This document shows, piece by piece, positions 54,934 through 63,862 of a DNA stretch of 64,000 nucleotides. Position numbers and translations under genes: made by a program. The DNA comes from Alphaproteobacteria bacterium (lineage in GTDB: Bacteria; Pseudomonadota; Alphaproteobacteria; Rhizobiales; Devosiaceae), in NCBI GenBank assembly GCA_018818925.1, contig JAHJQZ010000041.1, forward strand, positions 1 to 64,000. Direction: 5' to 3'. The notes beneath the pieces are model-generated. The model had not been told where the DNA came from. It made no database searches and worked only from the letters and a program-made list of their open reading frames with translations. Each line of letters starts with the position of its first letter. Position 1 is the stretch's first letter.

Positions 54934-57450
54934 GTGAGCGGAAAATGGGCGTTGGACCGCAAGGCGGTCCTGTTCGTCGTTGCGGTGTCGACCGTGGTCT
55001 ATGCGGCGCCAGCCGCCGCGACCGGCAATCCGGTCGCCGGGCCGGCCGGATCATTTGCGGCAAGTCTCGCCGATGGAACAGGCCCGCGGCTCGATATCGC
55101 CCAGATCGGTGTGATCGAGGCGGTGCCCTATCGCTGGAGTGCCGAGAAATCGGCGGACGGCGCCATAATCATTTCCGGCTTTGCCCCGAGCGCCGAAGTG
55201 CGGTCGCGCCTGTTGGCGATTGCCGGCAAACGCGCCCTCGACGCCAGTTCGATCGCGCTCGGCGCGCCCGAGGGCTTTGCCGAAGACACCTGGCGCGCCA
55301 TGGCGATCCTTTTGGCCCTCGATGACGGCAGGGTTGAACTGGCTGGAACCGAATGGCGTCTCACCGGCACGACGCGGAGCACCATCGCCGCCCGCCATGT
55401 CGCCCGGCTGATGGTCGATGCCGGAATCGAAGACAAAGGCTGGACGATCGATCTGAGCCTGCCCGAAGCCGAAGCGGCAGTGCCGGAGATTGTGGACTCG
55501 CCGGCACAAACGGCAGCATCGGTTGAAATCGTCACCGAAGCAGAACCGGCGCCCTTGGTATCCGAGGCCAGCGAGGCCGAAGTCGCGCCCGTTTCGCCGA
55601 TAGCCATGCCTTTCGGTTTTGCTGTGCGCAAGCTCGAGGCAGGCTGGCTTGTCGGCGGCAATGCCCCCATCGCCGCCTTCCAGACCTATCTGGAGCATCA
55701 CTTCCACGTCGAGACCAAGGGCGAACTGGTCGTGGCGCCGGCGCCCGAAGGATTTGCCGCTATGGCGCTCAAGGGCCTGGAAGCGCTCGACGAATTGCAG
55801 TCCGGACGCCTGCTGTTCGATAACGGACGCTGGACGATCGCCGGCCTCATCGCGGACGCGGATCGGGCCGAAGCCCTGCGCGTCGCCCTGGCCGAAGCCG
55901 GCATCGCCGCCGCGATCGATGCTGTGCCCGTCGCCGCAAGTGTTGCGGAACCGCCGCCGCCGCCTCCGCTGGCGCCGCTGCCATTGGCCGATCCGTATCT
56001 CTGGTCGGCGATGCGCGCGGACGACGGCGCCGTCACATTCGCAGGTTTCGTGCCGGCCGAGTCGCTTTACCGCTATCTCGACGTGCGTGCCGGTGATGGC
56101 GGCAGCAACCGGACGGCGCTCGCCTCCGGAGCGCCGGACGGGTTTGCCGGCGATGTCCTTTCAGCGCTCACCGCGCTCGAAGCGCTGGCGCAAGGCGAGG
56201 CTCGCTTCGATGGCGCCGCTTGGTCACTGAGCGGCAAGGCGGCGGATGCGCCGGCCGAGGCGCGGGCGCTTGCCGGTCTCGGGGTGCGCGCCGATGCCTG
56301 GCGCCTGGCCATCGCGCTTCCCGAGCCGCCGCCGCCTTTGGCCGATCCTTATCTGTGGTCGGTAACGCGCGCCGAAAACGGCGCCTTGGCCTTCGACGGC
56401 TTCGTACCGGTCGAGGCGCTGCAGCTTTATCTTGACGTGCGCGCCGGAGCCGGCGGCAGCAACCGGACCTCTCTCGCCACCGGGGCACCGGACGGGTTCG
56501 CCCGCGATGTCGTCGCGGCACTCGCTGCGCTCGATTCATTGACGCAAGGCGAGGCCCGCTTCGACGGTGCCGCGTGGTCGCTGAGCGGCCAGGCGGCGGA
56601 CGAGCCGGCCAGGGCCCACGCGCTTGCCGGTCTCGACACGCAAGCCGATGCCTGGTCGGTGGCGATCGACGTGCCACCGCCGCCGCTCCCTCCGGTCGAG
56701 CGGGGCGCGCCGGATTACGTTTTCTCCGCCGAAAAGCGCGCGGATGGCGGCATCGTCCTGTCGGGCAATGTGCCGGCCGAGGCGACGCGCGCCTTCCTCG
56801 CCCTGTTTGCCGGGTCCGGGCCGGCGGCGGCGCTTGCCGTGCGCGACGGCGCGCCTCAGGACTTCGTCGACGATGTCGTTGCCGGCCTGCGCGCCCTTGC
56901 CCGCATGGACACGGGCCGGCTCGATTATGCCGATTTCGCCTGGCGCTTTGCCGGCAAGTCCGCCGCGGCGCCGGTGCGCGACGCCGTCGGAGCCGAACTT
57001 GCCGCCCTGTCGGGACCGCCGGACTGGTCAATCGACATCACCGGCCCGACGCCGCTCGAAGTCTGCGCCGTCGAGACCGCCGCTTTCGATGCGCGCAACG
57101 CCATCCTGTTCGATGCCGGCAGCGCCCGCATCACCCGCGATTCGCTGCCGGCGCTCGACGAGATCGCCCTGGTTCTCAAGACCTGCCCCGAAACCAATGT
57201 CATCGTCGAGGGCCATACCGATTCCGACGGCGATGATGAGTCGAACCTCATCCTGTCCGTGGCCCGTGCCGAGGCCGTGGTCGATCGGCTGGTCGAGCTC
57301 GGCATTGGCGAGCGGAGGCTTTACGCGATAGGCTATGGCGAAAGTGTGCCGGTCGTCGCCAATGAGACGCAGGACGGCAAGCGCCGCAACCGGCGTATTG
57401 TCCTGTCGGTATCGGAGGGGACGGAAGTTCTCGGCCAGCTCGACCGGTAG
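54934..57450 (+). CDS. OmpA-family protein with five tandem BON-like modules
   Basis: About 838 residues. An N-terminal signal or anchor (KAVLFVVAVSTVVYAAPAAA) is followed by five BON-like modules at roughly 66–175, 226–330, 355–462, 473–580 and 595–703, each with the pattern Y-x-W/F-S…G-F/N-x-P…GAP-x-x-F…W-x-L/F-x-G. They are separated by Pro-rich linkers. Residues 719–830 are an OmpA C-terminal domain with the peptidoglycan-binding GHTDSDGDDESN…VARAEAV motif. The best start is the GTG at 54934, after GAGAGG; an ATG at 54832 is possible. Modules 3 and 4 are recent duplicates, 354 bases apart. It should tether the envelope to peptidoglycan; the module ligand is unknown. Confidence 0.87.
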   Translation: MSGKWALDRKAVLFVVAVSTVVYAAPAAATGNPVAGPAGSFAASLADGTGPRLDIAQIGVIEAVPYRWSAEKSADGAIIISGFAPSAEVRSRLLAIAGKRALDASSIALGAPEGFAEDTWRAMAILLALDDGRVELAGTEWRLTGTTRSTIAARHVARLMVDAGIEDKGWTIDLSLPEAEAAVPEIVDSPAQTAASVEIVTEAEPAPLVSEASEAEVAPVSPIAMPFGFAVRKLEAGWLVGGNAPIAAFQTYLEHHFHVETKGELVVAPAPEGFAAMALKGLEALDELQSGRLLFDNGRWTIAGLIADADRAEALRVALAEAGIAAAIDAVPVAASVAEPPPPPPLAPLPLADPYLWSAMRADDGAVTFAGFVPAESLYRYLDVRAGDGGSNRTALASGAPDGFAGDVLSALTALEALAQGEARFDGAAWSLSGKAADAPAEARALAGLGVRADAWRLAIALPEPPPPLADPYLWSVTRAENGALAFDGFVPVEALQLYLDVRAGAGGSNRTSLATGAPDGFARDVVAALAALDSLTQGEARFDGAAWSLSGQAADEPARAHALAGLDTQADAWSVAIDVPPPPLPPVERGAPDYVFSAEKRADGGIVLSGNVPAEATRAFLALFAGSGPAAALAVRDGAPQDFVDDVVAGLRALARMDTGRLDYADFAWRFAGKSAAAPVRDAVGAELAALSGPPDWSIDITGPTPLEVCAVETAAFDARNAILFDAGSARITRDSLPALDEIALVLKTCPETNVIVEGHTDSDGDDESNLILSVARAEAVVDRLVELGIGERRLYAIGYGESVPVVANETQDGKRRNRRIVLSVSEGTEVLGQLDR

Positions 57451-57462
57451 AATCGGCGGTAA

Positions 57463-57566
57463 GGTCATGTCACGTTTCAATGGAATCAAAACGCATGACC
57501 TAAGCCATTGAGTGGTCGCATGTTCGAACCGGAAAAGTGGTCTCCGCTTTTCGAGGAACATGCTCC
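57463..57566. repeat. Intergenic palindromic repeat, copy 2 of family A
   Basis: It has the same two-palindrome layout as the copy at 17347–17451, with long identical blocks such as AAAACGCATGACCTAAG and GAGTGGTCGCATGTTCGAAC. It lies between the OmpA-family gene and a 35-residue membrane peptide, ending 16 bases before the peptide's start codon. Confidence 0.86.
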
Positions 57567-57582
57567 AGCAAGGGAGGAACGC

Positions 57583-57690
57583 GTGGACATCCTGATCGAA
57601 CTGAGCCTGCGGTTATGGCCTTTTCTGCTGTTGTCGCTGCTCATCGGCGGTGCGGCGGGCTGGTATGCTGCGGCACGCGCCCGTGATTGA
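57583..57690 (+). CDS. Tiny single-span membrane protein
   Basis: A 35-residue peptide, beginning with GTG at 57583: a short acidic start, a hydrophobic helix (LSLRLWPFLLLSLLIGGAAG) and a basic end YAAARARD. The ribosome site AGGGAGGAAC is excellent, six bases before the GTG. It is followed 40 bases later by a membrane helix-hairpin-helix protein on the same strand. It may be a small accessory subunit or regulator. I do not recognise a named family. Confidence 0.6.
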   Translation: MDILIELSLRLWPFLLLSLLIGGAAGWYAAARARD

Positions 57691-57730
57691 ACCGACACAT
57701 ACAGCATGATCGCAAAAACGGAGGGCAGAA

Positions 57731-58237
57731 ATGTCCGGCGAATCCTATATCGTTGAAACCGCCCTGTTGCTTCTTGCGGCGCTGGCGCTTGGCGGCGCCA
57801 TCGGCTTCTGGGCCAGGCGCTGGTTCGCGCCGCGCGCCGTCGACGACGGTCAGCCGGCGGCAAGGGCCGAAGCCCAGTCAGCCCCGATGGCGGCCAGCGC
57901 GGAAGCCGAGGCCGTCGTCGTGCCCGAACCGCCTGCCAGCGCGCCGGCCGAGCAAGCGGCACCCGATGCCGTGGCGGACGGGAACGGGCCCGAGCTATTG
58001 TCGGCCGCCCGCGACGGCGGCGGCGACGATCTCAAGAAAATAAAGGGCGTCGGCCCCAAGATCGAAGCGACTTTGCACGCGCTCGGCGTCTTCCACTTCG
58101 ACCAGATCGCGAGCTGGGACGCGGAGGCCGTCGCCTGGGTCGACGAGCGTCTGTCCTTCCGTGGGCGCATCGAACGCGAAAACTGGGTCGCTCAGGCCAA
58201 GGCGCTCATAGCCGGGTCCGGATCCTCAGGCGCCTGA
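57731..58237 (+). CDS. Membrane-anchored helix-hairpin-helix protein
   Basis: A 168-residue protein with one N-terminal membrane segment (ALLLLAALALGGAIGFWARR), an Ala/Pro/Glu-rich linker (about 40–95), and a C-terminal helix-hairpin-helix domain (LKKIKGVGPKIEATLHALGV, then FHFDQIASWDAEAVAWVDE). That domain is the one often seen as a C-terminal extension of complex I subunit E and in small alphaproteobacterial membrane proteins; its role is unknown. It is co-directional with the 35-residue peptide and the OmpA-family gene. Its 3' end overlaps the convergent EEP gene by 12 bases. Confidence 0.82.
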   Translation: MSGESYIVETALLLLAALALGGAIGFWARRWFAPRAVDDGQPAARAEAQSAPMAASAEAEAVVVPEPPASAPAEQAAPDAVADGNGPELLSAARDGGGDDLKKIKGVGPKIEATLHALGVFHFDQIASWDAEAVAWVDERLSFRGRIERENWVAQAKALIAGSGSSGA

Positions 58238-59299
58238 TGCCGGCACGGCTTCGGCCGAAACGGCAAAATCGACGATCACCGGCAAATGGTCGCTGCCGCT
58301 TGCCGGGCCGGTCCTGACATCGGTGACGATTGCCCCATCGCGGCTCATGACGTGATCGAGCGGCAGGATGGCCGGTACCGCCCGCCAGGTGTCGAAATGC
58401 CAGAGCAGGGGGAAGGTCGGCAGGTTGCGCGTCTCGCGCACCATTCTGCTGTCGCGGGCAAGCCGCCGCAGCGCATAGGACCATGGTGTCGCGTTGAGAT
58501 CGCCGGCCAGAAGCAGCGGTCCGGACAGGGTTTGAAGGCCGGCGGCGAGATGCGCGAACTCGCCGCGCTGCCGTGCCGTCATGCCGTCGAGGCGCTCCAA
58601 AAAACCGCCGGGCGCGCCGTCGAGCAGCGGGCTGATCTGCACCGGCCAGTCGAGCTGGGTGGCGACGATGGTGAAACTCTGGCCGGTGTCGGCGCCGAAT
58701 CGGGCGACGAGGAAGCCGGTGCGCCGGTCGGCGTCCCAGCTGCACGGCTCGCCGCCAAGCGATTCGAACGGCATGCGCGCATAGACGGCCAGGTTGGCGC
58801 GCTTGCCGCCGGCGCAGATGGCGAAATGCGGATGCGTCTCGATCAAGAGTGGGTGCAGCGTCCCGCGCTGTTCGGGAAAATATTCGTTGAGCGCGACGAT
58901 GTCGGCGTTTTCGGCGCGGATCATCTCGGCGACGCCGTGCATGTCTTCGTTCAGGCCGAACAGGTTGAAGCTCACCAGGCGATAGGCGGGCGCGTCGGGC
59001 GGCGCATCGGGCCGATCGAGAAAGCCGGACATGACTTCCGGCATGACGATGATCCCCGAGCTGAGAAAGCCCGTGGCGCTCAAGGCCAGCATCAGGGCGC
59101 GGCTGCGCTGGTTGCGGAACGCCGCCCCGGTCAGTAAGAGGCACAGGAGCGTGCCGAAAAACCACAGCGGCTGCAAATGGTTGAGCGCATCGAGCAGCGG
59201 CGAGACGAAGCCGAACAAGGCGAAGACGGCGCCAAAGCCGAGCGACGCAGCGGCGACGAAAAACGCAAATCGGAACAATCCGACGAAAACCGACGTCAT
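58226..59299 (-). CDS. Membrane-anchored endonuclease/exonuclease/phosphatase-family protein
   Basis: A 357-residue protein. Residues 1–95 have three membrane segments. The rest is an EEP-fold domain with VSFNLFGLNED, the metal Glu in ALNEYFPEQRG, LLAGDLNATPWS with Asp/Asn, and the terminal SDHLPVIVDF His. The fold includes nucleases and lipid phosphatases; the anchor suggests the active site faces the periplasm, where a phosphodiesterase or lipid-phosphate role is possible. The substrate is not known. The start is 21 bases before... the bpt stop lies just upstream on the same strand, so the two may be co-transcribed. Confidence 0.82.
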   Translation of the reverse strand: MTSVFVGLFRFAFFVAAASLGFGAVFALFGFVSPLLDALNHLQPLWFFGTLLCLLLTGAAFRNQRSRALMLALSATGFLSSGIIVMPEVMSGFLDRPDAPPDAPAYRLVSFNLFGLNEDMHGVAEMIRAENADIVALNEYFPEQRGTLHPLLIETHPHFAICAGGKRANLAVYARMPFESLGGEPCSWDADRRTGFLVARFGADTGQSFTIVATQLDWPVQISPLLDGAPGGFLERLDGMTARQRGEFAHLAAGLQTLSGPLLLAGDLNATPWSYALRRLARDSRMVRETRNLPTFPLLWHFDTWRAVPAILPLDHVMSRDGAIVTDVRTGPASGSDHLPVIVDFAVSAEAVPASGA

Positions 59300-59319
59300 A
59301 TGGCGCGCTTACTCCACAC

Positions 59320-60060
59320 TCAGCCCGCTTCTGGATCGAGCGGGCGCCAGCCGGACGGGCCGGACTGCACCTCGAGCGGACCGAAGCGTGCCTTGTAGGC
59401 CATTTTGGGCGAATTCTTGACCCAGTAGCCGAGATAGACATAGCCGAGCTCAGCCGCCGCCGCCCGGGCAATGTGTTCAAGGATCATGTAATTGCCGAGG
59501 CCCCTTTCGGCATGGCGGGGATCGAAGAAGCTATAGACCATGGACAGACCGTTGGGCAGCCGATCGGTCAGGGCGACGCCGGCAAGCGGCCGGTCGACGC
59601 CGTCCTCGATCCGGTATTCGACGATCATGGTGTCGACCGGCGTGTCCTCCACCATGAATTCGTAGTCGACAAAGCTCATCTGCGTCATGCCGCCGCCGGC
59701 ATGGCGCGCCCTGAGATAGCGCTGGAACAGGTCGTATTGCTCGGCGGTGACCTGCGGCGGTCCGGCGATCGCCGTGATGTCGCGATTGGCGGCGCCAATG
59801 CGCCTCAAACTTTTGCCCGGAGAGAATTTGCCGACGACGATCCTGACCGACCGGCACGCCTCGCAGCCGTCGCAGGCCGGGCGATAGACCAGGTTCTGGC
59901 TGCGGCGGAAGCCGTGATCGGACAACAGCGCATGCATCATATGCGCCCGCCTGCCGCTCAGATGGGTGAACAGCTTGCGTTCCCGGTGCCCGTCAAGATA
60001 GGGGCACTCGCTCTCCGTGGTCAGAAAGAACTGCGCCGAATCCGGCGTCTGCCGGGTCAT
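59320..60060 (-). CDS. bpt: Aspartate/glutamate leucyltransferase (Bpt)
   Basis: A 246-residue aminoacyl-tRNA–protein transferase that adds Leu to N-terminal Asp or Glu, marking proteins for ClpS/ClpAP degradation. N-terminal cysteines (ESECPYLDG, YRPACDGCEACRS) and the C-terminal GNAT-like blocks (GLSMVYSFFDP, LGNYMILEHIARAA, YLGYWVKNSPKMAYKARF) are typical. I chose the ATG at 60058–60060, where homology begins. Neighbouring RDD and hemB genes on the same strand are a common rhizobial arrangement. Confidence 0.93.
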   Translation of the reverse strand: MTRQTPDSAQFFLTTESECPYLDGHRERKLFTHLSGRRAHMMHALLSDHGFRRSQNLVYRPACDGCEACRSVRIVVGKFSPGKSLRRIGAANRDITAIAGPPQVTAEQYDLFQRYLRARHAGGGMTQMSFVDYEFMVEDTPVDTMIVEYRIEDGVDRPLAGVALTDRLPNGLSMVYSFFDPRHAERGLGNYMILEHIARAAAAELGYVYLGYWVKNSPKMAYKARFGPLEVQSGPSGWRPLDPEAG

Positions 60061-60228
60061 GCGACGCGCTGCCCTTGCGCCTGGAAGGCCGGCTGCTGCC
60101 CGCTTGCCGGCCTTTTGCCCGCGCAGCATGGCAGCGCAAGCCTGAAGCGGCCGCAACGGGTCATGCTGGGATCAATCCTGTCGGGCATTTCACACTCCCT
60201 GGCGCAAATGCCACCCGCCGAAACGAGC

Positions 60229-62046
60229 CTAAACACCATAATACCAAGGTGCAACAAGACAAAAGACAATCCAGACCAGTAGAACCAGCGGCGAGCCGAC
60301 GAGGACGAAATCGCGGAAGCGGTAATGACCGGCGCCCATGACCAGCAGATTCGTCTGGTAACCGATGGGCGTGGCAAACGAGGCATTGGCCCCCAGGATC
60401 ACCGAAACGACGAAGGGCAGGGGGTCGATGCCGAGCTGCGCCGCCGTGGCAATGGCGACGGGCGTGAACAAAACCGCCGTCGCGTTGTTTGACAGGACAT
60501 TGGTCAGAACGGCTACGACCAGGAACAGCCCCGCCATGTAGACCGCCGGCGATTGGCCCGAGAGCAGGGAAACCGCCAGCCCGGCCACGGCATCGGCGCC
60601 GCCAGTGGCCTCCATGGCCGTCGCCATGGCGATCGAGGCCCCGACCAGCATGATGACGCGCCGGTCGAGGGCGCGGCCGGCTTGCCTGACGTTGAGGCAG
60701 CCGGAAACGATCATGGCGAAGGCGCCGGCGATGGCCGCGGCGACGATGGGCACCAGCCCGCTGGCGATGGCGATGATGGTCGCGGCAAAGATCGTCCAGG
60801 CGCGCGCGGTGCGTCCCGTCGGCTTGACCTCGTCGGCGCTCCATTCGAGCACGACGAGATCCTGAAGTCCGCGCATGCGCTCGAGCGCCTTCGGTCGTCC
60901 GGCGATCAACAGCACGTCGCCGGCCTCGAGGCGTAATTCGGAGAGCAATTGCCGCGGCATGCGGCTGCGTCGCTCGACCCCGAGGATGAGCACGCCGTGC
61001 TGGGCCATGAAGCCCGCCTGGTCGATGCCGTTATTGATCAGGCGCGACCCCGGCGGCACCAGGGATTCGCACAAGATGAGATTGGCATCGTCGTCATCGT
61101 CGTCCATACCGGACACGGCTCCGGTATGGACGTCGAGCATGTGCCAGGTGCGGATGGCTTCGGTCAGCGTGTCGCGCGTCGCCGCGATGATCAGCGTGTC
61201 GCCGGGCTTCAGGGTGATATCGTCGAACGGCGGCAGGAAATCGATGCGCCCGCGCTTGACCGCGCGCACCGTCATGTTGGTGAGCTTGGGGAACATGCCG
61301 GCGACGGTATGGTCGCCGACGAGCGGATGCTCCGGCCCGAGATGGATTTCGGTGATGAACTGGGTCGAGCGCCGCGTGCCGGACTGGGTCTCGGCCGTGT
61401 GGGGCAGAAGCCGCGGCACGACGAAAAAGGCGTAGAGCCCGCCTGCCAAAGCCATTGCGAGGCCTGGAACCGCAAAGGACAGCAAGGTCACGCTGTGCAC
61501 CCCGGCCTTCTGGGCAATCCCCGCGGCGAGCAGGTTGGTCGACGAGCCGAGCACGGTCGTCATGCCGCCCAGAATGGTCACATAGCTCAGGGGCATCATG
61601 TAGTGCGAGGCCGAAAGGTTCCGCCGCGTCAGCACCGCGGCGAGCACCGGCATGAACACCACGACGACCGGGGTGTTGTTGACCACCGAGGAAATCGCTG
61701 CCGCGATGAACAGCGCCAGCGCGACGACCCGTGTCGGGTGCTTCGGCCACAGGTTCGACAAGGCTTCGGTCAGCCGCGCCAGGGATTCGGTCTGGATCAG
61801 TCCCTGGCCGACGATGAGGAGCGACAGAATGGTCACAAGCGCCGGGTTGGAAAAGCCGAGCAGCAGGTCTTCGGGGGTGAAGTCGACGCCGGGCGCGAAG
61901 GCGGCAACAGCCATCAGCAGCACGATGGCTCCGAGGGAGACGATCTCGATGCTGGCCCATTCCATGGCATAAAAGACGAGCGCCGCGGCGATCACGGCAA
62001 AGGTCATCCACATCGGAAGCTGGGTCAGTATCAGGCTGGAATCCAT
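60229..62046 (-). CDS. SLC13-type permease with two TrkA-C (RCK_C) domains
   Basis: A 605-residue transporter of the DASS/ArsB-type superfamily. Membrane halves at about 1–205 and 405–605 each contain a hairpin signature (SSVVNNTPVVVVFMPVL; NVLSNNATAVLFTPVAIATA). Between them are two TrkA-C regulatory domains (FITEIHLGPEHPLVG and SLVPPGSRLINNGI). An acidic loop, GMDDDDDDAN, lies between these. Family cargo is sulfate, tricarboxylate or other anions; I cannot assign one. The ATG at 62044–62046 is the first that fits. The gene stands within an otherwise housekeeping run. Confidence 0.85.
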   Translation of the reverse strand: MDSSLILTQLPMWMTFAVIAAALVFYAMEWASIEIVSLGAIVLLMAVAAFAPGVDFTPEDLLLGFSNPALVTILSLLIVGQGLIQTESLARLTEALSNLWPKHPTRVVALALFIAAAISSVVNNTPVVVVFMPVLAAVLTRRNLSASHYMMPLSYVTILGGMTTVLGSSTNLLAAGIAQKAGVHSVTLLSFAVPGLAMALAGGLYAFFVVPRLLPHTAETQSGTRRSTQFITEIHLGPEHPLVGDHTVAGMFPKLTNMTVRAVKRGRIDFLPPFDDITLKPGDTLIIAATRDTLTEAIRTWHMLDVHTGAVSGMDDDDDDANLILCESLVPPGSRLINNGIDQAGFMAQHGVLILGVERRSRMPRQLLSELRLEAGDVLLIAGRPKALERMRGLQDLVVLEWSADEVKPTGRTARAWTIFAATIIAIASGLVPIVAAAIAGAFAMIVSGCLNVRQAGRALDRRVIMLVGASIAMATAMEATGGADAVAGLAVSLLSGQSPAVYMAGLFLVVAVLTNVLSNNATAVLFTPVAIATAAQLGIDPLPFVVSVILGANASFATPIGYQTNLLVMGAGHYRFRDFVLVGSPLVLLVWIVFCLVAPWYYGV

Positions 62047-62178
62047 TGCGCCGGGATCTTGCGGAGAGGGCAATGTAGAACCAAGCGCATTCTGCGTTGT
62101 CCTGCAAGGTATTCCCGCCAACGCTCACCGAGCGTTTGACCCGACTGCCGGTGGCGCGTGGCGTGAAGTCGTGAGAAA

Positions 62179-62664
62179 TCAGGCCGCGAGATAGTGATTC
62201 CAATGCCGTTCCATCGGCGAACGGCGGACCATCAGCGTACCGAGCACCAGATCGTGCAGCAATTGGCGGCGCGGGGTGAACAGCGCCACGAGCAGGAGAA
62301 GCGGCGCCAGCACCCAGCAGGTCACCCAGAAGATCAGCGGATGCGCGAAGGCCCGCCAACCGTCGAGCGGCACGTCGCGCGTCGGGGTCAGGATCAGGTC
62401 CATCATCTGCATGCCGACGGTAGCGCGCCGGTACGAGCCGAGCGTTGCCCCGTAGTAGGAGACGACGGCGAGCAGCAGGATCACCGGCATGGCGAGGAAA
62501 CCGAGGCCAAGGGTAAAGACGCCGACGATGACACCGACCAGCGAGGCGGCGGCAATCACCAGCGACAGGATGAGAAAATCGATGCAAAAGGCGATGACGC
62601 GGCGCGTCAGCACGCCTTCGAACAGTTCGGGTGCGGTTTCGGGATCGGGAAGCAGGCTGGTCAT
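62179..62664 (-). CDS. RDD-family membrane protein
   Basis: A 161-residue membrane protein of the RDD family. The first helix follows TRRVIAFCIDFLILSLVI, with the Arg and Asp that name the family, and the C-terminus has RQLLHDLVLGTLMVRR with the second conserved Asp. About three to four membrane segments. The biochemical role of this short type is unclear; ion transport has been proposed for some relatives. It lies between the permease gene and hemB on the same strand. Confidence 0.88.
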   Translation of the reverse strand: MTSLLPDPETAPELFEGVLTRRVIAFCIDFLILSLVIAAASLVGVIVGVFTLGLGFLAMPVILLLAVVSYYGATLGSYRRATVGMQMMDLILTPTRDVPLDGWRAFAHPLIFWVTCWVLAPLLLLVALFTPRRQLLHDLVLGTLMVRRSPMERHWNHYLAA

Positions 62665-62848
62665 TGTCGGGCCTTTCGATACGTGCGCGCGACGGGCGGC
62701 CTTGCCGCAGGGCGGCGCCGGTCCCGGATCGCAAACACTCACGCGTGAACTCTTGCCGGTTGCCGCGCCATTTGTGTCGGGGGAGCGCGGCGCTCCGGTC
62801 GAAGCATCAAATGGGCACGGCTTGCCGGTCCGACAAGAGTGCCTGCCT

Positions 62849-63862
62849 TCATTTTGCCAAAGTTCGTGCCGCGTCGAGCGCGAAATAGGTGAGAATTGTG
62901 TCGCACCCCGCGCGCTTGAAGGCCCAGAGGCTTTCCATCATCGCGGCATTGCGGTCGAAGGCGCCCGCCGCGGCGGCAAAGCTGATCATGGCGTATTCGC
63001 CCGACACCTGGTAGGCGGCGACCGGTACGTTGAAATTGTCCTTCACGCGCCGGATGATGTCGAGATAGATGAGGCCGGGCTTGACCATGACCATGTCGGC
63101 GCCTTCCTCCAGATCCTGGGCGACCTCGCGCATGGCCTCGTCGGAATTGGCGAAATCGAGCTGGTAGGTCCGCTTGTCGCCGACGAGTCGCTTGCCCGAT
63201 CCCACCGCCTCACGGAACGGCCCATAGTAGCAGGAGGCGTATTTGGCGGCATAGGACATGAGGATGGTCGCTTCGAACCCTTCCGCGTCGAGCGCCCGGC
63301 GCAGGGCGCCGATGCGGCCGTCCATCATGTCCGAGGGCGCGATGATGTCGGCGCCGGCCCGGGCCTGGACCAGGGCCGACCTGACCATGAGCGCGACGGT
63401 CTCGTCGTTGAGGATGTCGCCGTTCGCGACCAGCCCGTCCTGGCCATTGGCCGAATATTCGTCGAGCGCGGTATCGGCGATCAGCCCGATCCCGGGCACG
63501 GCCTCTTTGATGGCCGAAAGGGCGCGGCACATGAGATTGTCCGGATTGGCGGCCTCCTCGGCGCCGGTCGAGCGCAGATGGTCCGGCGTGTTGGGAAAAA
63601 GCGCCAGGGCCGGAATGCCGGCATCCACCGCCTGGCGCGCCGCCTCGACGGCAAGGTCGACGCTGAGGCGTTCGACGCCGGGCATGGTCCTGATCGGCGT
63701 GCGCTCGTTTTCGCCCTCGATCAAAAAGAGTGGCCAGATCAGGTCGGCCGGCGTGAGCACCGTCTCGCGCACCATGTCGCGGCTCCAGCTCGCCTGGCGC
63801 AGCCGCCTCAGGCGCCTGCCGCCGAGAAAACTCATGTCGAAACGAGGCCAATCCGCCGGCAT
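62849..63862 (-). CDS. hemB: Delta-aminolevulinic acid dehydratase (porphobilinogen synthase)
   Basis: A 337-residue HemB that condenses two 5-aminolevulinate molecules to porphobilinogen in haem, bacteriochlorophyll and corrinoid synthesis. Schiff-base lysines are in MSYAAKYAS and MVMVKPG. The metal loop reads DTALDEYSANGQDG, with Asp instead of the Cys triad, so it is the Mg-type, not the Zn-type. The start ATG is at 63860–63862. The following RDD and bpt genes on the same strand repeat a common rhizobial order. About 140 bases of upstream sequence reach the window edge and show no clear box. Confidence 0.95.
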   Translation of the reverse strand: MPADWPRFDMSFLGGRRLRRLRQASWSRDMVRETVLTPADLIWPLFLIEGENERTPIRTMPGVERLSVDLAVEAARQAVDAGIPALALFPNTPDHLRSTGAEEAANPDNLMCRALSAIKEAVPGIGLIADTALDEYSANGQDGLVANGDILNDETVALMVRSALVQARAGADIIAPSDMMDGRIGALRRALDAEGFEATILMSYAAKYASCYYGPFREAVGSGKRLVGDKRTYQLDFANSDEAMREVAQDLEEGADMVMVKPGLIYLDIIRRVKDNFNVPVAAYQVSGEYAMISFAAAAGAFDRNAAMMESLWAFKRAGCDTILTYFALDAARTLAK

